Assembly: GCF_901709675.1 (NCBI RefSeq)
Contig: NC_051108.1
Location: forward strand, 1,922,001 to 1,986,000
Reading direction: 5' to 3'
DNA: 64,000 nt
From: Syngnathus acus
Lineage: Eukaryota; Chordata; Actinopteri; Syngnathiformes; Syngnathidae
The position numbers and the translations under genes were made by a program. Under the pieces are notes generated by a model. That model saw only the letters and a program-made list of their open reading frames with translations. It ran no database searches and was not told the origin of the DNA. Below, in pieces: positions 11,411 to 22,200 of the stretch. Each line of letters begins with the position of its first letter. Position 1 is the first letter of the stretch.

Positions 11411-11442
11411 AGCCAATCGCAAAGCTCCCGGAGCTGACGTCA
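11411..11442 (+). promoter_or_regulatory. CCAAT box and CRE upstream of the Tigger-like gene
   Basis: An AGCCAATCG string (about 11411-11419) is followed by a perfect TGACGTCA palindrome at 11435-11442, about 60 bases before the ATG. This looks like a host-type promoter rather than a transposon end. Confidence 0.5.
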
Positions 11443-11501
11443 TTTTAACGCAGAAGTGGTGTAAAAAAACTTTTTTTCTCCCCTCTAATAATTAAGTTGT
11501 G

Positions 11502-13328
11502 ATGGATAGCTTGTTTAAAATGCCACCCCAAAAGACTTCTGTTCGTAATAAACCAAAGAGAACAAACATAATGAGGACCATAGAACTAAAAAAAGAACTT
11601 ATTGCCAAATTTGAAAGTGGGACACGGGTTTCTGACCTGGCTACTCAGTACAACATGGCCAAGTCCACCATATCCACCATATTGAAAAAGAAAGAAGCCA
11701 TCAAAGCCGCCGATGTGGCAAAAGGAGTAAAAACACTTACAAGTAGGAGGCATTATCCTATGGAAGATGTGGAAAAGCTTCTGCTGCAGTGGGTCACAGA
11801 GAGGCAGGCAAGGGGTGAAAAGGTGTCGGAGCCTATCATTTGTGAGCGTGCACGGCAGCTGTACAGCGATCTGACTCGCGACAGCCCTGGGGACAGCCCG
11901 GATGACTTCAAGGCAAGCAGAGGTTGGTTTGAAAACTTCAAAAAGAGAAGCGGGATCCGCTACGTGGTCCGAAAGAAGGACACCCTTCGTGCCGATAAGG
12001 AAGGAGCCAAGAAATTTGTGGAGGGCTTTCAGGCATTTGTCAGGAGTGAGGGCTTTCTACCCCAGCAAGTGTTCAACTGTGACGAGACTGGACTCTTTTG
12101 GAAGAAAATGCCCAAGAGGACGTACCTCACGCGAGAAGAAAAGAGCCTCCCAGGACACAAGCCCATGAAAGACAGGCTGACTTTGCTGCTCTGTGCTAAT
12201 GCTAGCGGAGACTGTAAAGTCAAACCTCTGCTGGTGTACCACTCGGGAACCCCAAGAGCCTTTAAAAAGAACAATGTGCAGAAAAGCAAGCTGAGCGTCA
12301 TGTGGAGGTCCAATCCCAAAGCGCTGGTCACTCGACAGTTTTTTACTGAGTGGTTCCAGGAGGTGTTTGCTCCCAGTGTGGCGGAATACCTGACAGAGAA
12401 AAATCTTCCGCTCAAGGCCCTTCTGGTCCTGGACGCCTCACTGGCTCAGCCGACAGGGTTGGGAGAAGACTGGAGCAGTGACCACGACTTTGTCGCGGTC
12501 AGGTTTTTGCCGCCTAACACCTCACCGCTTCTGCAGCCCATGGACCAGCAACTCATCTCCAACTTCAAGAAGCTCTACACCAAGGCACTTTTCCAACGGT
12601 GCTTTGAGGTAACCATGGAGACCAACCTTACCTTGAGAGAGTTTTGGAAGGACCACTTCAACATCCTCCACTGCTTGACTGTCCTGGAAAAAGCCTGGCA
12701 GCAAGTCACCAAGAGGACAGTGCAGTCGTCCTGGAGGAAGCTGTGGCCGGCCTCCACGATGCCCAGGTTCTTTGAAGCCTTTGAGCCTGATCCTGCTCTG
12801 GAAACTGACGTGGTGGATGAGATTGTCTCCCTGGGCAAGTTCATGGGCCTAGAAGTCGACAGCGACGACGTGGAGGAGCTGGTTGAAGAGCACACCCTGG
12901 TGCTCTCCAACGACCACCTGCAGGACATTCAGCAGCAAGACATTCCCGAGGACGCCTCCTCCTCCGGGGAAGACGCGGGTTGGAATGACAACATTCCCAC
13001 AGCGGAAATCAAGGAGCTGCTGGGCTACTGGGCCAAGACGCAGAGTCTGGTGGCCAAGTGGCACCCTAGCGTCACCGTGGTGAAAAAGAACATCAACCTG
13101 TTTGACGGAAACGTGGTGGAGCACTTCCGAGCCATCCTGAAAAGTCGCAAGAGGCAAGCGGCTTTGGACAGCATCTGCTCCAAGGAAGAAGCCAATTGTG
13201 AGAGCAGCGGCAACAGTGGTGAGCTTCAAGCGTCGATCAGTGGAGTTAAGAGAGGAAGGAAGGACTGTACGCTGGAAGGCAACTTGGGTCAAGTCTTCAC
13301 AGAAGAGGACACGCCTTCTGCCGAGTGA
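11502..13328 (+). CDS. Tigger/pogo-family transposase-derived protein, intact single exon
   Basis: The protein has about 608 residues if it starts at the ATG at 11502; a second in-frame ATG at 11520 gives MPPQKTS. Residues 25-65 form a Psq-type helix-turn-helix (ELIAKFESG, TISTILKKK). Residues 85-155 form a CENP-B-type helix-turn-helix (KASRGWFENFKKRSG). Residues 185-390 form the DDE endonuclease domain. The three expected acidic residues are visible: D194 in FNCDETG, D311 in LLVLDAS and D348 in LLQPMDQ. The usual DNAPGHP around the second Asp reads DASLAQP, so the first Asp is kept but neighbouring conserved residues are lost. The C-terminal 200 residues resemble the TIGD1/Tigger tail. I saw no terminal inverted repeats, and the promoter and 3' region look host-like, so a domesticated gene is likely, but a young element cannot be excluded. 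Confidence 0.85.
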   Translation: MDSLFKMPPQKTSVRNKPKRTNIMRTIELKKELIAKFESGTRVSDLATQYNMAKSTISTILKKKEAIKAADVAKGVKTLTSRRHYPMEDVEKLLLQWVTERQARGEKVSEPIICERARQLYSDLTRDSPGDSPDDFKASRGWFENFKKRSGIRYVVRKKDTLRADKEGAKKFVEGFQAFVRSEGFLPQQVFNCDETGLFWKKMPKRTYLTREEKSLPGHKPMKDRLTLLLCANASGDCKVKPLLVYHSGTPRAFKKNNVQKSKLSVMWRSNPKALVTRQFFTEWFQEVFAPSVAEYLTEKNLPLKALLVLDASLAQPTGLGEDWSSDHDFVAVRFLPPNTSPLLQPMDQQLISNFKKLYTKALFQRCFEVTMETNLTLREFWKDHFNILHCLTVLEKAWQQVTKRTVQSSWRKLWPASTMPRFFEAFEPDPALETDVVDEIVSLGKFMGLEVDSDDVEELVEEHTLVLSNDHLQDIQQQDIPEDASSSGEDAGWNDNIPTAEIKELLGYWAKTQSLVAKWHPSVTVVKKNINLFDGNVVEHFRAILKSRKRQAALDSICSKEEANCESSGNSGELQASISGVKRGRKDCTLEGNLGQVFTEEDTPSAE

Positions 13329-13559
13329 CATTTGTTCTCTCCACTCCATCATAATCATCATTATCATGTCTGTCACTTACATGACTGTTAAGAATATAAT
13401 TTCCTCTCTAACAGGAATTCAAATGTGCATTTTTTTAAAAGTGGCAGTAATTGAAAGGTCAGAGCATCTGGTCTGGCCACTGAGATCAACCAGGAGTCAG
13501 TGGTCTTGGTTCCTGTGTAGACAGTGCAGGACACTTTGTTCTTACGCATGTTAATAGCG

Positions 13560-13626
13560 GGGATGGGGACCCGAATCCAACTGGCAGGGATCCCTCCTCA
13601 GAACCAGACCAGACTTGGAACGTCAG
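13560..13626 (+). repeat. diverged copy of part of znf512 exon 2
   Basis: The stretch CTCAGAACCAGACCAGACTT and its flanks align with CTCAGAACCAAACCGGACTT at about 15605-15625. In both copies it is followed by TGGAAC and shortly afterward by a GTAATT-type donor. The copies lie about 2 kb apart in the same orientation, which suggests an old local duplication. Confidence 0.55.
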
Positions 13627-14055
13627 GTAATTGTTTTGAATTATTATCATCATATCTGCGGTTTTCAAAAATTATTCAAGTATTTAATTCAGTGATTATT
13701 TACATCCCACTAGAGGTAGACTGATTGACTCACTTAATGTGTTTGCAGACTTGAAGAAGCTAACAGTGGATTGGACCTGGTGAGAGGTCCTAACATCCGC
13801 CAATGCTTCACACTCGTGTATGTTCACATGGTCTTTAAAATATGAGCTGTGTTTGAGATTGTTCCATTCATTGTTTTCTGCCGTATCACATGTTTTGTGT
13901 TTTGCAGGAGCTAACCTGGGACCTGTGCCACCTTCATCACTGCAACGAGCAACATCTTCAACAGCAACACAACTCATTTTTATACAGAACATATACAGCT
14001 GTCGGCCACTTTGTGGTGCTGGCACATCGGAATTTAAATGCTTTGAAAATAGCAC

Positions 14056-14061
14056 AATAAA
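14056..14061 (+). terminator. candidate polyadenylation signal
   Basis: AATAAA lies about 730 bases past the Tigger-like stop codon and ahead of the AT-rich spacer leading to znf512. Confidence 0.4.
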
Positions 14062-14749
14062 CCTCGAACTTAAGTCATAATTGATAGTTGTAATATTCGC
14101 AGTAGTCCTCCCTATAGTGATGTTGAGTACTTGAGCGTTTTAAGACTATATACCAAGGTTGTTTTTAAGAGTGTCTTCACATGAAAAGTGTGTAGCTTCT
14201 TTTTACACTTGTATGACAGTTAAGAATGTTACTCAAAACAGTGCCAAGTATGGACAACGGTACCTATTTGATAACTGCTACAAAATCTAAAGGAAATTGG
14301 GAAAGGCCTTTACTGTATTTCTCATGAAAAATTAAAAAAAAAAATCTCCAAACTGTAATCTACAGGAATGCTCTTGATTTTTTTTGGGTTGATATAGTAA
14401 ATAAATTTTCAGACTGTTGGAACCAGGAATATTTTGATAAAGGGCTTGTCAAATTGCGTGTTTTGTTTATGTTAAAACGACAGTACAGTACTTACAATTC
14501 CTACAGTACATGAAGGCGGCGCGAGAGGGCGTTCCTACGACGTGCACGTAAATGCACCGTGGAACGAACCACTCGCGTCTTTTCCGATCCGATCTTCTAT
14601 CTCATTGGCATCGGAACTGCCTTATTGTTGTTCATCCGTGGCTCCACAGGCCAGGCTGACACCGAGGTTCGGCGCCCGGCTACGGTCTGCAGGAAGCCGG
14701 ACGCCGCCTCTCGGCTGCTTCGACGTCCTTCCCCACAACCACAACAATA

Positions 14750-17700
14750 ATGGCAGATTGTTTAAAGTAAGCAGATCGCACCTTGCATGTCTTCTGCAGT
14801 CAGGCTCGACCTTTTATTTGTTCATTTTACTCTGGTCACATTGACTTTTGCGCTCATATTGATATATGAAGCTTGAGTGTCGCCTATCACGACATGCATG
14901 TATGCACGTAAACGCAACACATGCTTTGCTCCGAAATGAAATACAGTATACACATGCATCCGACATTTCTTAAAACCACAAAAACAACTGTCATATTGTA
15001 TCTTGATGTCTTGGTTCATTAAACGTTTTTCACCATAGAACGTAATGGACTCGACAAAAGTATTGGGACACCTCTGATCTTATCAGGCAGGTAAAGACAA
15101 TTGCTTGCAACTTTAGGTGGAAAATTATGGAAACTTAGTTTTGTAAAGTCATTGTCCATTTTTTAGAGCAATGATGATTTTTAAGAAGCTAAAAACGCAG
15201 TCAAGATGAAGAGAGGTTACGCCGGAAAAAGGTACAAGGACAATGAAGTTGCAATTTTTGAACTCTTGTATTTTCAGGACTTTACATCATCACTTTTGTA
15301 TTGTTTGTATCAGGTACCAGAATCCTCACAGTGTCTCCATAAATAATCCGAGCACCAGCTGCTCCGGTCTTGCCAAGGTTGTCAGGCTTCCTCCCAGGCT
15401 CTTGTTGAAGGACATGTGGCCTCACAGCAAAGGAACCTCCCAGTTTCAGGACCGAAACTTCCACTCCTGGACTCCAGGTGGAGAACCACCACAGGAACAA
15501 TTATGGCCAGATGAAGAAGGGCACTCCAGTCAGCAGGACATGTGGACAGTCACGGCAGGCAGGGACAACAACCGAGGCCAGTATCAGGCTGGCAAGCTGC
15601 CTTCCTCAGAACCAAACCGGACTTGGAACCCCAGCAGAAATATATTCTGCAGGCCTGGTAATTATTGTCAAATATTCCAATTCCTTTCATTTATAATATT
15701 GATTAGTCTATAAAATGCTTCAGATTCGGTAGCAGCAATGGTTGGTGGTGTCCAAAACGATGCAGATGTCTTCACGCTTCAGCCTAGTGAGGAAGAACAG
15801 AAGAGGCCACCAGTGATCTCCAGCAAGAAGGAGCCTCCCACTTATCCTCCAGGTGGGGCTAACTGATAGCTCATTCACTGACATGGATGTTTAAAATCGT
15901 CAACTGGATTCCACAATTTGTCTGCCATGTTTAATTTGTAACACAGGCAGCCCGGAGGAGCAATGGCAGCTCCAGATCGTTGCCAGAGGTCGAGCCAACT
16001 GTCCCAAATGTAAAAGTGTGAGCAGGAAGACGGTGGAAGGGCTCAAGAAGCACATGGACAACTGCAGACTGGTCTGCACCCCTCAAGTCTAATATTTCAA
16101 ATTGTCTTTGATAATAAAATGTCTGACGATAGATGTCGTTGACTGATGTGACTTGCAGCAAGCGTTTACGTGCCAACACTGCGGGAAGCAGCTCAGGTCT
16201 TCCACGGGGATGAAGTATCACATCATGGCTGACCACGGCAGCCCGGTAAGTGCCGAGGGTGGCCAAAAACTTCAGCATCAGAAGGCAGTTGTAAATGTTG
16301 CCTCGCCTCTTCACCAGCCGTCAGTGGAAGACATCCAGGACCTGGACGTGCGTGTCCTCAAAGACAAACTAAGGAAAATCTTGAAGCAGTTGGGGAAAGT
16401 CAAGTGCCCCAAAGAGGTAAAGTCAATTGTATTATAACACTTTTGTTAACAATTGTTATGATTCTCTGTTTTATATTGGATTTATTTTATGTATATACAC
16501 AGGCAGCCAAATGCTCAGTGATATGTATTCCTTTTACATAGTCACCCCCTAGTGGTCAGTCTAAGATAGTGCATAACTAAAATGCCTTGCAGCAGGCTAT
16601 GGTCAAGGAACATGCAGTTGGATGTTAAAATATCTCCAAATATGCCGACAATATTCTGACCAAATATTGTGCTTTTACGTGTTTTCCAGGGTTGCACAGC
16701 GACGTTCAGTAGCATCATGGGTTACATGTACCACATTAAGAAGTGCGGCAAGGAGCAGGCAGAACTGGACAAGATGCTGCTCACTTGCTCGCATTGCGGG
16801 AAAGCATACAAGTCCAAAGCAGGCCTGGAGTACCACCTCAAGTCCGAGCACACCCCCGTGAGTCCCGAGCATCAAGATGAGGCGATGGAGGTCCAGAGCC
16901 AGGCTGAGGCGGAGAAGACAGCCAGCGGCAGAGTCCAGCGGGCTTCAGCGCAGCTGGCCAACTTCCACATGGCGCAGATGTCCAACAAGGACCCATCAAA
17001 AGACTGTCCCAAAAGGCCCTTTCAGTCCGACCTGGTGCCCGACGACAAAAAGGCAAGAGTCAATCAAATCTGTCTTTGCTATTCACGGCAGGTCTTTCTT
17101 AAATGGGTTGTCTCGCTTTTAGTTGAAGTACTTGCGACCTGGCCTGCCTGCCTTCAGCCAGGAGCTGCTGAGGAAGTGGAAGGATGAATTGAAGCTACAC
17201 AAGAAGCTCCTCTGTCCCAACCAGGTCGTGTGCGCCTTTATTCTGAAAAAAATATGTCCTCTTCAATGCAGCCTCCCGGTTTGTATTGTCTTTTAGGGTT
17301 GTGGATGCACATACACTAGCGTATCCGGACTCAAGGCTCACTTGGGGCTATGTACAAGGGTGCGTCACTTTCTCTAGATATTAGATTCTTCCCAGCGTGA
17401 TGAACAAATGAGGCTAATGCGCACCATTCCCGTGCAGGGCGACTTTGAGGTGGGAACGTACCAATGTCTGCTTTGCGACAAGGAGTTTCACTCGGAGAGC
17501 GGTGTGAAATATCACATCAACGCCACGCATTCGCAGGTAACACGTGCATTTTTACATTACAAAATCAACTGACTCTGTTCATTAGAAGTTCAAAATGACG
17601 TACTATTACCTATGCTATTTGTGAGCTCGTCTATAGCGTTTTGCATCGTGTGTTAGCATTATGCTAGCAAAAAAAAGAAACGTCACATCATACGCTTGTA

Positions 17701-18011
17701 TGCTTCAGGAATGGTTTGTGACCAACAAAAAAGCTTCCATGAAGTTGAAAAGGCAGCCCAGAGAGACGGTCTACCATACAGAGCAGAAGATCGTGGACCA
17801 CCACCATCATTATCATCATCCTCTTTCACGGATGCAGCGCCCTTTCACGCTTCTGTGTACACCTGTGGAGCGTTCAGCCCAGCCCGTGTGGCTGGTTGAT
17901 GATGTGAGGGCCGAGCAGGCCCCCATTGAGTTGGAGGAGGCCGACAAGATGGTGGAGGGGAAGCGCAAGGACGGCTTCCGGCCGACACGGAGCAGCATGT
18001 TGATGGAGTGA
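14750..18011 (+). CDS. znf512: zinc finger protein 512
   Basis: ZNF512 is a nuclear C2H2 zinc-finger protein thought to bind DNA or chromatin. Exons: 14750-14766, 15314-15657, 15724-15852, 15947-16071, 16159-16245, 16318-16416, 16690-17052, 17123-17224, 17297-17359, 17438-17536 and 17709-18011. The start MADCLK is chosen because its phase fits the next exon. Recognisable blocks include [81 protein letters not shown] and [10 protein letters not shown], in the same order as human ZNF512. At least five C2H2 or C2HC fingers are visible. Intron 7 has a GC-AG boundary (AAAAAG|GCAAGA). The N-terminal 150 residues and the C-terminal tail (a His-rich run, then acidic) do not match human. It lies 1.2 kb from gtf3c2, as expected from the human 2p23 gene set. 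Confidence 0.9.
15041..15082. mobile_element. solo transposon terminus (Tc1-like, tentative)
   Basis: GACAAAAGTATTGGGACACC is typical of a DNA-transposon end common in fish. No matching inverted end was found nearby. A weaker relative (ACAAAAATATTGGGACGCC) lies near 44102-44122 beside the trim54 exons. Confidence 0.4.
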
Positions 18012-19206
18012 GAGACAATCGGATGGAATGGAGTTCCACTTGGAGGCCTTCAAAAGACAAAAACTGGCTTGATAAATCCAGGAGAGTGCAGGTGAGCTGA
18101 GAAGGAAGGTGAGAGATTGTTGTATGTACAAATGTGTTAATGTATGTAACCCTTTGTGTTCACCTACTTGCTGTAAAATACTTTAGCTCAAACTTATGTG
18201 CCTCTCAGATTTTATTTGAGTGGTATACAGAAAATGGTCATTTAACTTTAGATAAGAGACACACATCTATTGAGTTTACTGTGCTATTGCGTGTTTTATA
18301 CTTGCCATGTGATACTTTTTGCTTGGCAGCTGTGTTCAAACATGTCATTAAATACTTTAAACCAAATTCAGAATCAGCACAAACATTTAATCGAGAGAAG
18401 TTTATTTGCATCACTAAATCAATAAAAAATGTAAAAAAAACAAAAATTGACCTGTCTTGACCAATGAGTGTCCGAAGTGTGCGCATGCGTGTGAAAGGGC
18501 TGCAGTCCTGCTCTCCGTTGATAGGGGGCGACGTGAGTAGCCCCCTCTCCCACTACAATAAACATGGCGGACTTGAGGCAGCTGAGCGCGAGTTTTAATC
18601 AAAACAAGTGCTGACAGTACGTATTTCCTATGAAAAACTCATTTGTTTCAGTGTCCGACCCAATGCGGTGGTTGCCAAAATATTTGGAGACCTAATTGCT
18701 ACGCTCTACTTTCCGGGAGGGGGACTCGAACTCACATGTTCAGATTCGATCATCGTGGACTAGAACGCGGATAGTCTGCCTTCGCCACCTAAAAGGGGCG
18801 GTCGATGAGTCTACCAGGTGACCCTTTAACTACATCTCGGTTCGTCTTTTATGAAAATCAACTTGAATTGTTTATCAAATGTACTGCATTATAAAAGATA
18901 TTGACGACGGCCCGGCAAGCTACCGCCAAGTTAGCATTAGCCTAATGATGCTAACTCAAGTGGCGTGACGGGACATGCCTGACAGGAAGTGTAAATTATT
19001 ATATACAAAATTACAGTTAAATTTCAAAACTATACTTGTTAGGTTCATTGAAGACTCGTCAATTGTGGGATCTGTAAAGTTTGCATCAATACCTGTCGTG
19101 TAATAAATGATTTTGTATGTGTGAAATTATGTGTTACTGACTTGTTTTCATTGCAGCTGGACAGCCAACGTGACAAGACACACATGACGGAACGTCTGAG
19201 AAGATA
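18012..19206. other. znf512 3' end and gtf3c2 upstream region
   Basis: AATAAA at 18421-18426 probably ends znf512. The rest is AT-rich. About 18700-18800 contains a B-box-like GAGTTCGAGTCCC on the minus strand, but no tRNA fold was found. An ACATGGCGGAC string near 18570 and the bases up to 19206 probably include 5'-UTR exons of gtf3c2. Confidence 0.5.
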
Positions 19207-22200
19207 ATGTTCAAGGAAAGGGGGCCAGATGTTGACGACCCTGAGCAAGGTTTGTATATTAACCACAATTTGCTATTTTTATTTTTCATCTTCCTTTTCA
19301 AAAGAATGAGATTGCTTAAAATGAACTGGGTTGCATCACCTTTGCTGAGTGTGCAGTTACTCCAGACCCAAAGTCAATTTCCATCATGTATGTCCCCTTA
19401 AAACATGGAATTGAATGTACAAAATAGAATGACAAAGTTTATCTAACAGGTCAAGAGTTGCCGTCTAAGCCCTTCTTCGATTTAACACCCTCCTCCAGAG
19501 GTCGGCAACGTAAAAAGAACATAAGATTACGGGACTATGACACCTGCGAAACAAATGAGGACCCAAAGGATGAGGAAGTGCTGGCGAGGAAGCCCCCGGC
19601 AAAGGCGGCGGCAACAATTCCCAAGAACACGCCTGCCAAGCGAGGAGGACGTCCGAGAAAGCATACGCTGGTGGGTGCAGAAGTCTCCGCATCACCTCGC
19701 GTGGCCAACGGGGACGTCTCGGCCCATACGAACAATTCCCCCTCGCCTGTCACTGAGGGGTCTTTGGAGAATGGGATGCCGAAGCCAAAGAAGAAGTACG
19801 TGAAAAAGCAGAAAGTGAATGTAGAGCCTGTCCCACCAAGTGAGACGATTAAAGAAGAAGAACCTGAGGTGTTGTCACCAGGAGGCCGCCCAAGGAGGAG
19901 TGCTGCTAAAATGTGAGTCACGCTATAACTGAGAGCAAAAACATGACGCTGTCATGTTATTACAATAATTGCTTGAGAATGATTTTTTTTATTGGGGTAA
20001 ATAAAAACAGCCTTGTCAGTTTTAACAACCTTTCTGACTACAATGAATTATATTAAGATTCATTCAAATCAGACTTTGATGGAAAGACCTACATTCTCTG
20101 TGCTTGTCACTTCAAAAACATTTTAGGGCAATTAAGTTCCTCCACGCAATGGTGAAAGAGGGAACTAATTCTTCCCTTGACGGTCCAAACGAAGCCATCC
20201 CCAAGCCGGCATTGGAAACCACGCAGGAAAATAGTCCTCAAGAGAAAAAAGGTACAACGAGATAATACTGCGAGCCACGTACATTTTCATAAGCAAATGT
20301 AATTTGATCCACAACCAAGGCCGCAGAGGCAGAAAGAGAAAATATTCGGATGGTGACGCTGCAGAAGACGAGGACTTTGTTCCCGAGCTCGCGGAAGCCG
20401 AAGCATCGGAGGAGGAAGACAAGGAAGAGCTGGAGGTGGATGAAGACGACTTGAGCGACTCGGAATATCACAAAGAAAAATACAGTTGCACTGTTAGTGC
20501 CTTGGTTCTACATCCACCTTAAGACGGGAGCCCACCATATTCGGGACTAATTATAAAAAACAAATTTCTCCTCCAGACTGCTCGTGTACTCCAAGTTCCC
20601 GCCCTCTTGTTTGGCGCCATTTTGGAAACCGTCAAAACTCACAAGAAATTGTAAGTCTCGCGTGGATGTTCTCACTTTATCTGACCAGTTTTGAGCCTAA
20701 AAATATAAATACATCTTTTTTTGTGTCACAGTCGTGACATGCAACTCTGTAGCTGGGTGTTTCCGGAGTGGCTGCCCTCCTCCAGCGTCTGGCATCGCGT
20801 GCCCTCCAGGTGCTTCCCTTCACCGTACGACAGCAGCCATCTTGTTGCCCTCGCAGTCTGTAAAAGTGACGTTAGCGTGTGTTTTCCGCAGTCAACTGGA
20901 GTCCTATCTACCTCAGGAGTGTCTCTCGGCTGCTTTCAAAGTGTCCAGGGACGGTTGCGGAAAGGAGACGCCGCTGCAGAGACTCAACAGGTACAAACAT
21001 ACTCGCCGGCCTCGCTTTACGTGTGATCGGATCAGAACGACTGATTACTATTACTACACTTCGGTGCAGGTTTGAATCGCTACCCGCCCACCCGCAGTGC
21101 TGGGACATGCATTTGTTCACCGGCGGGCCGGTGTGGGCCATGGAGTGGTGCCCAACGCCAGATTGTGCGGTGGCTTCGCAGTACTTGGCCGTTGCCTGCC
21201 ACAAGGACATGGAGGAGCAGCACTATTTTCACAAAACCTATTCTGGACCGGCGTTGGTTCAACTGTGGGATGTGGGCACACTGGAGTACAACACCAGGTC
21301 TGCATTTCATCAAGCTACTATGACCTTAAAAAAACTTTTATGTTATGTTAACTTCCTGCTGTTCTGCAGGCCAGACTCCCAGCCTAGCCTAGCATACGGG
21401 CTGGCCCTGGACAAAGGTTTCATCTGGCACTTGAAGTGGTGTCCATCAGGCGCTTGGGAGTTGCCAACCTCCCAGAAAAAGGTCAGAGGAGGTTTTTCCA
21501 CATATCATTATGTTACACTGTGTATTAACTCGTGATTTTTTTCAAGGCTCCTCTATTGCCGAGACTTGGTCTCCTGGCCGTTGCTACTTCCATGAGTGTG
21601 GTCACCATCTACAGCCTGCCCCATCCCGATGCCCTGCGCGCGAGCCAAAAGCACCCAGACTCAGGTAAAATCAGAAAAACTTCCCACCTTTTCTGATTTC
21701 CACCCCACAAATACTGCAGTACACCATTTTGTCCAGCAGAGAGCAGTGTTGCCACACTTAGAGTCCACAAATTCCCGCAGTCAGCCCCTCAAAATGTTTT
21801 TTTTTTTTTAGCTCCTAGCATATATGAGGATTAGATATGTTCATCATCAATCACACACGAGCATCGCTGTCAAGTCAAACCACTTGCAACTGCCCACATC
21901 TTCAATTAACTGACCCGCTTCGGGCGGGTGGGTGTTTTGGGGGCGTCACACACTATTTAATGTCTTATCTATTTAACGGTGTGCCGGCCTACTCGCTTTT
22001 AGTGTGACGACGGCGCCTGTGGTGGCGTCGGCTCAGCGTCATATACCCTCAGAAAGTGTGCGGCGTAGATAAATGACTTGCACACACGTCTACCTATGCT
22101 GCGTCTGTGTGTCAGAGATAATCTGATGAGACCTGCAGAGCTTGCAAGCAGTCACGTCACACTTCACAATACCACAAAAGGGCCACAAGCCAAAACAGAA

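Larger units (their letters stand above)
13329..14065 (+). other. 3' region of the Tigger-like gene, apparently spliced
   Basis: Beyond the stop codon there are exon-like blocks ending in AATAAA at 14056-14061. A donor-like GTAATTG follows 13625. Acceptor-like TTTGCAG strings precede 13748 and 13908. No long coding frame is present, so these would be untranslated exons. One block (13560-13626) resembles znf512 exon 2. Confidence 0.4.

Noticed and set aside
15282-15500. Minus-strand frame opposite znf512 exon 2
   Set aside because: No splice support or conserved motif; the plus frame joins correctly to the neighbouring exons.
18715-18800. tRNA-like B-box on the minus strand
   Set aside because: The T-arm stem does not pair and no anticodon arm could be drawn.
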